The notes under the pieces were generated by a model. That model had not been told where the DNA came from, did not search any database, and saw nothing but the letters and a program-made list of their open reading frames with translations. Positions 41,662-50,882 of a stretch of DNA of 51,938 nucleotides are shown one piece after another. The stretch is from contig NZ_BMKK01000021.1 of NCBI RefSeq assembly GCF_014644295.1, positions 1-51,938 of the forward strand, given 5' to 3'. The DNA is from Emticicia aquatilis. GTDB lineage: Bacteria; Bacteroidota; Bacteroidia; Cytophagales; Spirosomataceae. The translations under genes were made by a program, and so were the position numbers. Numbering within the stretch: position 1 is the first letter of the stretch; each line of letters opens with the position of its first letter.

Positions 41662-42948
41662 ATGAACTTATTTGATACGTTGAACGAGGCTCTGACTGAT
41701 GAAGTGGTATCAAAGATTGCCAAACTTTCTGAAGAAGAGCCAGAAAAAACTCGAAAAGCCTTAGATGGTATTTTTTATACATTAGTTGCGGGGTTGGTTC
41801 GTCGTACGGGTAGTATGATGAGTGTGAGTATGCTTTTCAATCAAATTCAAAAAGGCAATCAAGGTGGAGAGCTAATTGGAGATGTGATGTCTTATCTTAC
41901 TAAAAAAGATAAATTAGATAATATCTTGAAAGTTGGAGATGGCCTTATCAGCCAGATTTTTCCTGCATACAAAAGCCCGTTGGTGAGTATGATTGGTATC
42001 TATGCTGGTATCAAGAAAAACTCTTCTACGATGTATTCGAGCCTTGCTGCACCTTTATTGATTGATGCTGTAAGTAAGGAGATTGATACTAATAAATTAG
42101 ATGTTGATGGCTTAATTACTTACCTAAGCGACCACCACGAGCCACTCTTCAAATTAGTGCCTGAAGATTTACTGGAGAAAATGATTCCGCAATTAGGTTT
42201 GCAAGAATTACTTTCACCAAAATTTGTTACCGCTAAAAAATCGGTTTCGGCGAAACCTGTTTCTATCAAAGGAAAAAGCATTACACCAGCCGAAGAAACA
42301 CCAACTCCATCGAAAAGTGCTGCTTCAACTTACGAAGAAGAAGAAACCACGAGTTCACCATTTCCAGTTAAATGGTTATTGATTGGTCTAATTGCGGTAG
42401 CAGCAATTGCAGGTGGAATTTATTGGTACATGAATATTTACAAGCCGTCGCAGACAGAAACACCTGAGGAACTTGTGGTTGACTCAACGGCTATTCAGAC
42501 AGATAGTTTAGTAAAACCTGCCACCGATTCAGTAGCGGTAAAAGATACAGCACAAGCAGCCGTTGCTCCTTCATTGAATTCAACTGAGCAATACAGTACT
42601 TTTGGCGAAGGTTTAAGTGCGTATCTGAATGATAAAGCTAAACCAGTAGGTCAGATTTTCCCAATGTCAAATGTTGCTTTTGTGAAAGGCTCACAAGCTT
42701 TAGATGCTGAGTCAGATTTGATTATTGATGAATTAGCTGATTTGATGAACAAGTATCCAAAAATGCAGATTCAACTACAAGGACACTCCAATAATGCTGT
42801 TGGCATGGACAACAAAACAATGGCTGTGAAAAGAGCATTTGCTATAAAGAAGAAATTGTTGGTAAAAGGTATTGTAGAAACAAGAATTGATGCAATAGGT
42901 GCAAACGGTGCTGGAAATGGTGCTGATATTAAGGTAGTATCGAAATAA
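41662..42948 (+). CDS. DUF937 - transmembrane - OmpA fusion protein
   Basis: This 428-residue protein has an N-terminal helical DUF937-type domain (about 1-190, MNLFDTLNEALTDEVVSKIA, GLVRRTGSMMSVSMLFNQI), then a Ser/Pro/Glu-rich linker. A single transmembrane helix follows (about 237-257, WLLIGLIAVAAIAGGIYWY), then a second disordered linker, then an OmpA-like peptidoglycan-binding domain (about 330-428, ALDAESDLIIDELADLMNKYP, LQGHSNN, KRAFAIKKKLLVKGI). The ATG at 41662 is chosen; a TTG at 41620 would add 14 residues. With the N-terminus inside, the OmpA domain would be periplasmic and tether the membrane to the wall. Function is unknown. Confidence 0.85.
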   Translation: MNLFDTLNEALTDEVVSKIAKLSEEEPEKTRKALDGIFYTLVAGLVRRTGSMMSVSMLFNQIQKGNQGGELIGDVMSYLTKKDKLDNILKVGDGLISQIFPAYKSPLVSMIGIYAGIKKNSSTMYSSLAAPLLIDAVSKEIDTNKLDVDGLITYLSDHHEPLFKLVPEDLLEKMIPQLGLQELLSPKFVTAKKSVSAKPVSIKGKSITPAEETPTPSKSAASTYEEEETTSSPFPVKWLLIGLIAVAAIAGGIYWYMNIYKPSQTETPEELVVDSTAIQTDSLVKPATDSVAVKDTAQAAVAPSLNSTEQYSTFGEGLSAYLNDKAKPVGQIFPMSNVAFVKGSQALDAESDLIIDELADLMNKYPKMQIQLQGHSNNAVGMDNKTMAVKRAFAIKKKLLVKGIVETRIDAIGANGAGNGADIKVVSK

Positions 42949-42968
42949 TCTGATTTACAGATAACAAG

Positions 42969-43002
42969 AAAAAGCGTGAAGGGGGACTTTCACGCTTTTT
43001 TT
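42969..43002. terminator. Bidirectional terminator between convergent genes
   Basis: Perfect 12-bp stem AAAAAGCGTGAA / TTCACGCTTTTT around GGGGGACT, followed by TT, 20 bases past the OmpA-fusion stop and before the opposing hslU stop. Confidence 0.88.
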
Positions 43003-43026
43003 GTTATTTTGAGGTAAACTGTCTTG

Positions 43027-44424
43027 TTATAAAATATACTGACTCAAATCTCGGTTTTTAACTAATCCTGAAAGTCGGAGAGAAACTAACTCTTTGGTAA
43101 TTGTGATGGATGAATCCATGACAATATTATCTGGCACATCAAACATAATTTCGTTGAGCAAATGACTCATAACCGTCTGTAATCTTCTCGCACCAATATT
43201 CTCTACTTCACTATTAGCCTCAAATGCAATGCGGGCAAGCTCACGAAGTGCTTCATCATCAAAAGATAAGGTTACACCTTCGGCTTCGAGCATAGCAATG
43301 TATTGTTTTGTAAGGGCGTTTTTAGGTGCTTTCAGAATCTGATAGAAATTATCTTCGGTAAGGCTTTCTAACTCAACTCTGATTGGGAAACGTCCTTGTA
43401 ACTCGGGAATTAAATCAGAAGGCTTCGATACATGAAATGCTCCCGCTGCGACAAACAGAATATGGTCAGTTTTGACGGTTCCGTGCTTGGTATTTACGGC
43501 ACTTCCTTCAACTATTGGTAGTAAATCTCTCTGCACACCTTCACGGCTAACATCTGCTCCCCCACCCGATTTTGCACCGCTATTGGCAATTTTGTCTATT
43601 TCATCAATAAAAATAATTCCAAGATTTTCGGCTTTCCAGATTGCTTCTTCTTTTACCTCATCCATGTCGATGAGTTTTGCGGCTTCTTCTTCCAACAAAA
43701 TCTTTCGAGCCTCTGCTATTGTAAGTTTGCGTTTTTTACCTCTTTTGGGCATCATTCCACCCAACATTTCTTGAATGTTCATCATCGACATATCATCAAT
43801 CGGGCCACCCATAACTCCGATATTAGGCATTCCAGCTGCTTGTACATCAATTTCAACTTTACGGTGGTCGAGTTCACCATTACGCAATTTTGAGCGAAAC
43901 GCCTCACGGGTTTTCTCGTTCAATAGTGATTCGGTATAATCTTCGATTTCTTTTTTATTTTCCTCAATAACAAAACCAGTCTCTTTTTGATCTTTTACTG
44001 GAGGAATCAGAATATCTAAAAGATGGTCTTCTACAACTTCCAAGGCTTTAGCTTTTACTGTTTCTTTCTTGGCAAGCTTCACCATATTAACCGACTGCTC
44101 GACCAAATCACGCACCATGCTTTCGCAGTCACGCCCAACGTAGCCAACCTCGGTAAATTTAGATGCTTCTACTTTCACGAAGGGAGCATCAGCTATTTTT
44201 GCCAGTCGGCGAGCGATTTCGGTTTTACCAACACCCGTAGAGCCTATCATCAAGATATTATTCGGAATAATCTCCGACACCATTTCGGGGGCGGCATTCA
44301 TTCTCCTCCAACGATTGCGAAGTGCAATAGCCACATTTCGCTTGGCTTCTTTCTGTCCAATTATATATTTATCGAGTTCGTTTACGATTTGTTGTGGTGT
44401 AAGGTTTTCTATTTTTTTCGACAT
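43027..44424 (-). CDS. hslU: HslU, ATPase subunit of the HslUV protease
   Basis: A 465-residue AAA+ unfoldase that feeds substrates to the HslV peptidase. Start motif LTPQQIVNELDKYIIGQKEAK, Walker A GSTGVGKTEIA (61-71), pore-loop region with VGYVGRDCESMVRDL, Walker B LGIIFIDEIDKIA, sensor FVAAGAFHVSKPSDLIPELQGRFPIRVEL, and the C-terminal tail DLSQYIL that inserts into HslV. The intermediate I-domain contains the expected helical insertion. The start at 44424 (MSKKIENL) matches HslU; the frame extends upstream to 44481 without family similarity. hslV is not in the window. Confidence 0.97.
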   Translation of the reverse strand: MSKKIENLTPQQIVNELDKYIIGQKEAKRNVAIALRNRWRRMNAAPEMVSEIIPNNILMIGSTGVGKTEIARRLAKIADAPFVKVEASKFTEVGYVGRDCESMVRDLVEQSVNMVKLAKKETVKAKALEVVEDHLLDILIPPVKDQKETGFVIEENKKEIEDYTESLLNEKTREAFRSKLRNGELDHRKVEIDVQAAGMPNIGVMGGPIDDMSMMNIQEMLGGMMPKRGKKRKLTIAEARKILLEEEAAKLIDMDEVKEEAIWKAENLGIIFIDEIDKIANSGAKSGGGADVSREGVQRDLLPIVEGSAVNTKHGTVKTDHILFVAAGAFHVSKPSDLIPELQGRFPIRVELESLTEDNFYQILKAPKNALTKQYIAMLEAEGVTLSFDDEALRELARIAFEANSEVENIGARRLQTVMSHLLNEIMFDVPDNIVMDSSITITKELVSLRLSGLVKNRDLSQYIL

Positions 44425-44563
44425 TCTGAATTGAATATTGTGCTTAATGCTATTAAACTTTGGTTTGAATTTACTACACAAAGGTAGCTTTAGTAGTGAT
44501 AAAACAAAATAGATATTAGAAAGTTTGTATGAAGTTGATTACGTATGAGATTCTACAAAATAA

Positions 44564-44597
44564 AAAAACAGAAACCACAATTGTAGTTTCTGTTTTT
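44564..44597 (-). terminator. Terminator of the T9SS surface-protein gene
   Basis: Perfect stem AAAAACAGAAAC / GTTTCTGTTTTT with loop CACAATTGTA, downstream of the minus-strand gene ending at 44727 and followed by a T-run in that direction. The rest of 44425-44726 shows no gene. Confidence 0.8.
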
Positions 44598-44726
44598 GTC
44601 AAATAAACCTCTGATAATAAGCTTACTACCAAAGATTCTTACTCAAAAAAATACCTTTTGCATGAAAATAAATTTCATGCGGTCCACTCAAAAGACAAGG
44701 CTTACTCAATTTATAATTAAAAACAT

Positions 44727-46733
44727 TTAATTGTGCATAACGATAAATTTGTCACTCTTCATCTTTCGACCGTTGACAGAAAGTTGAAAAAAGTAGGTTC
44801 CTTCCATCCAAGTAGAAGTGCTTACTTTGATTTTATTTTCATTACTTTCTAAACCGTAAGAGGCAATAACCGTACCAGATACATTGAAAAACACCAGTTT
44901 TGCTGATGGTAAACTCTCTGGCAAATTATAATCAAGCGTCAGATGGTCGTCGGCTGGATTAGGGTATAATGCCGTAATTGTAACCTTACTGAAATCATCA
45001 TCTGGCAAGATAGTGGCACTTTCGCACTTACAAACTTTATCTTTAAATACACCTTCTTTAACTGGTGCAATTTCAGTCAAGGTTAGTTCACGCTTCATAC
45101 TAAGAGTTTTGGTCTTACGGTCACGAGCAGCTACAAAATACGTTCCTGCTTGTGATGGTGTGAAAACCGTTCCTGTAGCAATCGGCTTGGTAGCATTTTC
45201 GTCGTCAAACCACAATACATCTGTTCCTTTAGCAGTGCTAACTACACTGAATGTCGGAATTTCATTACCTGTGGCAAATGTCTCTATCTGATTCAATACC
45301 AGCGGAGCTTGTACTCCTTGAATATTACAGTTAGGAGCATTTACGATTTTACTGCTACTACATTTACCCGAAATATCGGTTGCAACCAACGCAACGTTAG
45401 GCATGAATGCTGGAATGTTTTCGATGGTATAGAACCCATCGCCATTGGCTACTACATAACCCGCACTCGATTGCAAAGGCAGACGGTTCAGACGCTTTAG
45501 GTAATCAACAGCAGTTGGCATACCGATATTTGCAGTAGCTAAATATGCTTGCTGAACGATACTCCAATCGTCATCGAGTAATTTAACTCTTATGCTATAA
45601 CTATCAATTTTCTTATTACAATATATTGAATCTACTACGATTTTTGGTCCCGAACAGCCTTCAATGATGATGGGACAACAACTACCAACGTTACAAGTAC
45701 CGACGAGTTTAGAGAAAGTATATTCTCCGCCCTTCAGAACACTTAACGAACTATCTTTATTGATAACGGCTATATCCGATGGAGTACTTTTTGTAATTTC
45801 TTCATAAACTCCCGAAGACACATTTTTGTAGTACCATTTCACACCGCTATATTTCTGAAGAGTAACTTTGTAGTTTTCGCCTTTTTTCAATGAAATAGGT
45901 ACACTTACACAACTTACGCCATAATCATCGCCGCCATCAGCTCCGTTACGAGCTTTTATATCTCGTTCTTTACCATTCTGACGCCAGATATAAGATGTCA
46001 AATATGACAAGCCTTGTTGCAAAACTTTTGCTTTTACTACGAGCTTGATGGTTTCGCCACCGTTAACATTGCCTACGCCCCACAAACCACTGGTTGACTC
46101 GAAAGTACCTTTATCAGCATAGAAATAAACTACCTTCAAACTGCTACTTATCAAGGTTTGAATCTCAACTCCTGTTGCAGTTTTATTTCCTTTATTAGAT
46201 ATGATGGTTGTAAAAGTAACCGTTTCGTCAACTTGAGGATTATGATTATCTACGGCTTGAATCAATTCTAATCGACTTTCATCGACTAAATCTGCAAAGT
46301 TTACGTGTTCTAAAGTGATTATTTGGTCAGCAAAACAAGTCTCTGAATTATAAACCCTTACGGTGTAAGAAGTAAAATCAGTAGGATTTGGTAAACCTTT
46401 GATAACCACTTCTTTTTTAGTTGGGTCGAAAACCGTTGCCTTAGCATAGGTCATATCGGCCGTTCCTTTTTCAGAAATAGAATAACGTCGAGCATTCTGG
46501 ATATTCGATAAAATAAGCTGAGCATCATTGGTATTTGCCTGCGTAACATCTACACTTCGGAGTGTAAATACAGGCGGAAAACAATCGGCTTTCGCTGATT
46601 TTCCTTTTGGTTTATTCAATCGTGCATTTGTACCATAACTACTCGAACCCAACAAGACCAAACCCGAGCATAGCAGTACAGTTACGAAGATATTACCAAA
46701 GGTTTGCTTTAGTAAACCTTTAATTTTTTTCAT
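44727..46733 (-). CDS. T9SS-secreted surface protein with type A sorting domain
   Basis: A 668-residue exported protein. Signal peptide about 1-34. An N-terminal module (about 48-130) ends YTVRVYNSETCFADQIITLEHVNF. A DUF11-like domain follows (about 135-240, DETVTFTTIISNKGNKTATGVEI), then a Cys-rich segment CNVGSCCPIIIEGC near 350. Two Ig-like segments come next, and a C-terminal type A sorting domain (about 590-668, ALYPNPADDHLTLDYNL ... GTYFFQLSVNGRKMKSDKFIVMHN). Type IX secretion would place it on the cell surface. Its N-terminal half is paralogous to the 1,147-residue protein encoded upstream. Confidence 0.88.
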   Translation of the reverse strand: MKKIKGLLKQTFGNIFVTVLLCSGLVLLGSSSYGTNARLNKPKGKSAKADCFPPVFTLRSVDVTQANTNDAQLILSNIQNARRYSISEKGTADMTYAKATVFDPTKKEVVIKGLPNPTDFTSYTVRVYNSETCFADQIITLEHVNFADLVDESRLELIQAVDNHNPQVDETVTFTTIISNKGNKTATGVEIQTLISSSLKVVYFYADKGTFESTSGLWGVGNVNGGETIKLVVKAKVLQQGLSYLTSYIWRQNGKERDIKARNGADGGDDYGVSCVSVPISLKKGENYKVTLQKYSGVKWYYKNVSSGVYEEITKSTPSDIAVINKDSSLSVLKGGEYTFSKLVGTCNVGSCCPIIIEGCSGPKIVVDSIYCNKKIDSYSIRVKLLDDDWSIVQQAYLATANIGMPTAVDYLKRLNRLPLQSSAGYVVANGDGFYTIENIPAFMPNVALVATDISGKCSSSKIVNAPNCNIQGVQAPLVLNQIETFATGNEIPTFSVVSTAKGTDVLWFDDENATKPIATGTVFTPSQAGTYFVAARDRKTKTLSMKRELTLTEIAPVKEGVFKDKVCKCESATILPDDDFSKVTITALYPNPADDHLTLDYNLPESLPSAKLVFFNVSGTVIASYGLESNENKIKVSTSTWMEGTYFFQLSVNGRKMKSDKFIVMHN

Positions 46734-47203
46734 AGAGTAATCAACTCAATAGCATTTATAGAAACTCAATAGCTAAATTTTCTTGGTAGAAAACTGACAC
46801 TTTCAAAGAATGCTTTTGGCATTATTGAAAATTAAAAATGGGGGACATCAGGAATGGTCGTAAATGATACCGCAAGATAAGAGTTTTTTCTGAAAAAATT
46901 ATTAAACGAGTACATTTTTTTACGAGGTACACGAATTTAGAGTAAAAAAACTCGAACTTTTGGGCCAAACAATGATGAATCCTATGCAATAAATACGATA
47001 TGTATTAAACTTTAGATTTCATTGTTGTTTGTATATTATTATGACTGCATTTCTGATAAAAGGTAACAAAAAGAAGAACTTTTTTTATTGTTAACCCCAA
47101 TGGTGTAGTTTTCTAAAAAAAATTATTTCACTTAGCAATTTAATGTATGCAAAACTGACATTTTTAAACTAATAAAATTATCAATTCTACTATTTAACCT
47201 AAG
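46734..47203. other. Intergenic region with no recognised gene
   Basis: About 470 AT-rich bases. The 11-mer AACTCAATAGC appears twice (46743-46753 and 46764-46774) just upstream of the T9SS surface-protein gene, a possible regulator site. Nothing else stands out. Confidence 0.35.
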
Positions 47204-47285
47204 CCCAGCCCACTATTTTGTAGTGAGCTGGGACAGGCTATTTTGGTATTTTAGACTTAGGTAATTATCCTAAGTGATTGTCTAA
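47204..47285 (-). terminator. Two hairpins after the large Ig-repeat gene
   Basis: Hairpin one: CTTAGG/CCTAAG (47256-47261 with 47269-47274) within wider TTAGAC/GTCTAA arms, 9 bases past the stop. Hairpin two: CCCAGCCCACTA / TAGTGAGCTGGG (47204-47232; one mismatch). Neither has a long T-run, so they may stabilise the mRNA end as much as terminate. Confidence 0.5.
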
Positions 47286-47293
47286 AGTCTTAC

Positions 47294-50200
47294 TTACTTC
47301 GTTTTGGTAATTGTTGCAGGTTCGCAATATCCACCAGGACATGCACAATCTGTTTTTGTCAATGTTGCTACACGGTCAATTGTACAACCATACGAGTTTT
47401 TGATTCGTACTGCATAATCTTGAGATGCAGTAGTTGGGTTAGCCAAGTTACTTGCAAATACCCCACCAGAGTATGGTTTAGTCAAGATTGGTAATGTTGT
47501 ACCAGTAATTGTACTACCAGTGTTGTATTGAATTACCTCGTCAGAGTTGCGGTATCTTGTCAAAATCAACTTAGCATTGTTTTGAGATACAGTTCCGATA
47601 CAAAGTGAGTTAACTGCAATAACGGTTGCTACTGGTTTAGGGTCGATAGTTACAGGAATACCCGACATACCCGACTCACAACCTGTTCCTGGAATTGATT
47701 GAGAAACATAGAAGTATGTCAAACCAGCTGTTGCTGTATTAGGCGTTGGAGCAGTTGTTGAAGTTGCACCGCCGTTATACCAGATGATTGTGTTACCATT
47801 TTCTCCCGTTGCAGTAAGAGCTGTTGCTGTTGCATCTTGACAGTATTTAACACTCGCTACTACTGGAGCAGCTGGTGTACGATTTACAATTACGATTGCA
47901 TCATCGCGATTAGACTCACAACCAGTTCCGTTGTCTTTTTGACTAACATAATAAGTCGTTGTTCCTACCGAATTTGTTGAAGGGACTGGAGCTGATGTTG
48001 AACTTGTACCACCAGTTGACGAAGTGCCATACCATAAGAATGTGTGTTGTGCTGCACCTGTTACTGTAAGAGCCGTTGCTGCTACACCTTGGCAGTATGT
48101 TTTATCACCAGCAACTGGAGGTAGAGGTTTAGCATTAATCGTTACAAGGAGTTCACTACGATAAGATTGACAACCAGTTACGTCATCAACTTGAGTTACA
48201 AAATATTTCGTTGAACCTGCGGTAAGTGGGTTATAAACCGGCGTTGTAGTAGATGAAATACCACCTGTCGAAGCATTACCGTACCATAATAAATGATTTC
48301 CGTTAAGAGCCGTAGCTACAAGAGATGCTTGTGGGTCTTCGGCACAGAATACTTTATTAACAACTACTGGTGCAACAGGAAGAGAATTAACAACTACCAC
48401 TACTGATGTACTTGCCGAACATCCTACACCATTTGTAACAGTTACGTTATATGTACCTGCGTTAACCAACGCTGCACTTGCGATAGTTGGTGTTGCAGTA
48501 TTGCTTCCTGTGAAACCAGATGGCCCACTCCATATATATGTTGTTGCACCAGCAGGTGTGGCAGTGAAATTGATTGCACTTTCTGCACAAACTGGGCTGT
48601 TAGATGCCAATGTTGGTACTGGAGTCGCACGAATCTCAACTGGAATTGTTGCACGATTCGATTCACAACCTGTGTCATCAGTCTTTCTACTCACATAATA
48701 AGTCGTAGTTCCTACTGAGCCAGTTGGGGCAATATCTGCTGTTGTTGAACCTGTTCCACCAGTTGAATTCACACCGTACCATAATACTGCAAATCCTGTA
48801 TTACTACCCGATACTGTTAAAGTAATAGGGTTTGAGTTTTGACAAGCAGAAACTGGGGCAGTGGTTGGTGGTAGTGGTTTTGCATTTACTGTTACGAGCA
48901 ATTCAGCAAGGTTAGACTCACAACCTGTTAAATCAACTTTCTGAGTTACGTAATAAGTAGTATTTCCTGCCGTAGTTGGATTATAAGATGGTGCAGTTGT
49001 TGAAGATATACCACCTGTTGAGTAGGTACCATACCATAACAATGTATTTCCATTAAGAGCAGTAGCCGAAAGTGTTGCTTGTGGGTCTTCAGCACAGAAC
49101 GTTTTATTAGCAACTACTGGTTTAATTGGTTTAGGATTAACTATTACTGCTGTTGTAGCTGTTGCAGAACAACCTACACCATTTGTAACTGTAACTACGT
49201 AAGTACCTGCACTCGCAAGAGCTGCACTTGCAATCGTTGGATTGGCAATACTTGAGCCTGTGAATCCATTAGGTCCTGTCCAAGCATAGTTTGTAGCACC
49301 CGCTGGTGTTGCTGTAAAGTTAATAGGACTTTCTGCACAAACTGGGCTGTTAGATGCAAGCACTGGTGTTGGCAATGCTTTAATTTCAAGCGTTACAGTT
49401 ACAGAGTCAGCACAATTAGGGTGACCTTGTTCGTATGCTTTCAATTTATAAACATAAGTACCTACTGCAGTTGGAAGGGCAGTTAAAGCAAGGCCTGTTT
49501 CGCCAGAAATTGCAGTTGTAGTTGGGTTAGAAGCACCATTAGCATTGTACCATTGGTAAATGTATGTACCATTTGGTGTTGTTTGCGTGTTGGTTGCAGC
49601 TACTGCATTGAAAGGTTTACTGAAACAAACTGCCTGTGCAGTTGGAGCTACCAATACTGGTGGCTTACCAGCTTCGACTCTAATAGGGCAACATCCACCA
49701 CTTGGACAAGCATTTGGGCCAACTGTCATGCTATATGAATAATCGCCAGTGGCAAATACTGTTAAAGAACCATCAGTATTCAATCTAACACCATTCGTAG
49801 CTGCATTTGCAGCTGTCAATTCAGTAGTTCCTTTAAACCACTTAATGCTTGTATAACTTGGCAATGTGATAGTATATTCGTCATTCGTACAATAGTCAAA
49901 TGGAGTAGAGATACAAACCGAACCAAAATCGTCTTCACCTGGTGTATTACTCGGATTTGTTGCAGTTGTAGGTCTTGAGTCAGTATCGTTTTCAACCTCA
50001 CCTGTAAGGTCTGCCGTTAAATATTTAACCCCTCTTGTTGCAACCGTACCCGTTAAAGTCAATTTAATATTTGTTTGCCCCACGGCTACATTCCCGAGTG
50101 TCCACTTTTTGGTGACATTATCATAAGTTCCGTAAGATGCAACTCCTGTTACACCAGTAAGTCCTGCTGGAATTCCAACGGTATATTCTACACCCGTTGC

Positions 50201-50737
50201 TGGTCCTGTTCCTGTATTTTGTACAACTACATCAATTGTTACAGTTGAGCCTAAAGCATAAAAACCCAAGTCTGGTGTTTTCACAACTGACACTTGGATA
50301 TCGGGATAAACTGGAGCTGTATTAAAGTTTACATATTCTAAAGTAAATACTTGGTCATAATAACATGTGGTATCTGCTTTGTACACCCTGATTGTGTATT
50401 GCGTACCAGCAGTATTGGTTGGAGTTGGTAACGTTTGCGACAAATACCCTCCTGTTAATGTAGATAACTTAGGTGTACCTGCGAAATTAGTTCCTGTGTA
50501 AGTTGCTCCAATCGAATAACCAACACGGTCATCTCCTGCTAAAGCACCTGAGATACGCATTTTTGCATCATTAGCAGTCGGCGAAGAAGCATCTTCTCCA
50601 ATGATTGTAAAAGGACCTGAACCTGTACAAGGTACTGGCACCCTTTGTCCGTAAGTTGATTGGCTCACAAACAATAATAGCATACAAACCGTCAAAAAAC
50701 TTGACCAAATTTTGGTAAGCTTGAGGTTTATAGGCAT
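47294..50737 (-). CDS. Large surface protein with DUF11, PKD-like and Ig_7 repeats
   Basis: A 1,147-residue exported adhesin-like protein. Signal peptide about 1-30 (start MPINLKLTK at 50737 chosen over 50761). An N-terminal module ends YTIRVYKADTTCYYDQVFTLEYVNF. A DUF11-like domain follows (about 130-260), then a Cys-rich GGCCPIRVEAG segment. Next is a tandem array of PKD-like modules (two; SNSPVCAES...TPAGAT) and Ig_7/CHU_C-associated modules (five; LWYG..STGG...YYV). A final domain of about 110 residues ends CACPGGYCEPATITKTK. No standard T9SS type A or type B sorting domain is visible. Two blocks of about 250 residues inside the array are close copies. Confidence 0.88.
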   Translation of the reverse strand: MPINLKLTKIWSSFLTVCMLLLFVSQSTYGQRVPVPCTGSGPFTIIGEDASSPTANDAKMRISGALAGDDRVGYSIGATYTGTNFAGTPKLSTLTGGYLSQTLPTPTNTAGTQYTIRVYKADTTCYYDQVFTLEYVNFNTAPVYPDIQVSVVKTPDLGFYALGSTVTIDVVVQNTGTGPATGVEYTVGIPAGLTGVTGVASYGTYDNVTKKWTLGNVAVGQTNIKLTLTGTVATRGVKYLTADLTGEVENDTDSRPTTATNPSNTPGEDDFGSVCISTPFDYCTNDEYTITLPSYTSIKWFKGTTELTAANAATNGVRLNTDGSLTVFATGDYSYSMTVGPNACPSGGCCPIRVEAGKPPVLVAPTAQAVCFSKPFNAVAATNTQTTPNGTYIYQWYNANGASNPTTTAISGETGLALTALPTAVGTYVYKLKAYEQGHPNCADSVTVTLEIKALPTPVLASNSPVCAESPINFTATPAGATNYAWTGPNGFTGSSIANPTIASAALASAGTYVVTVTNGVGCSATATTAVIVNPKPIKPVVANKTFCAEDPQATLSATALNGNTLLWYGTYSTGGISSTTAPSYNPTTAGNTTYYVTQKVDLTGCESNLAELLVTVNAKPLPPTTAPVSACQNSNPITLTVSGSNTGFAVLWYGVNSTGGTGSTTADIAPTGSVGTTTYYVSRKTDDTGCESNRATIPVEIRATPVPTLASNSPVCAESAINFTATPAGATTYIWSGPSGFTGSNTATPTIASAALVNAGTYNVTVTNGVGCSASTSVVVVVNSLPVAPVVVNKVFCAEDPQASLVATALNGNHLLWYGNASTGGISSTTTPVYNPLTAGSTKYFVTQVDDVTGCQSYRSELLVTINAKPLPPVAGDKTYCQGVAATALTVTGAAQHTFLWYGTSSTGGTSSTSAPVPSTNSVGTTTYYVSQKDNGTGCESNRDDAIVIVNRTPAAPVVASVKYCQDATATALTATGENGNTIIWYNGGATSTTAPTPNTATAGLTYFYVSQSIPGTGCESGMSGIPVTIDPKPVATVIAVNSLCIGTVSQNNAKLILTRYRNSDEVIQYNTGSTITGTTLPILTKPYSGGVFASNLANPTTASQDYAVRIKNSYGCTIDRVATLTKTDCACPGGYCEPATITKTK
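48100..49370. repeat. Approximately 750-bp internal duplication in the Ig-repeat gene
   Basis: Blocks such as TTCTGCACAAACTGGGCTGT recur exactly 750 bases apart (48581 and 49331), with matching flanks encoding the PKD-like module plus two Ig_7 modules. Boundaries are approximate. The period of 250 codons keeps frame. Confidence 0.65.
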
Positions 50738-50820
50738 AATGGTTAGTAAATTGTTTTCCATTTGACAAATTGAGTAATGTAAGTATATTTAATTGAGTTT
50801 GAGTGCTTTATATTAAGTAA

Positions 50821-50876
50821 CTAAGTGGTACGGTTACCTACTAATTTATTAATTAGCAAAAACTATACCACTTAAT
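50821..50876 (-). terminator. Hairpin after the partial surface-protein gene
   Basis: Outer arms AAGTGGTA / TACCACTT and inner arms CTAATT / AATTAG form a long imperfect hairpin just past the stop at 50883, between this gene and the large Ig-repeat gene. Confidence 0.5.
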
Positions 50877-50882
50877 AATTTT

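Noticed and set aside
47277-47290. ATTGTCTAAAG as a further Nudix-regulator half site
   Set aside because: It lies just after a stop codon, lacks the second arm and is part of a hairpin with TTAGAC.
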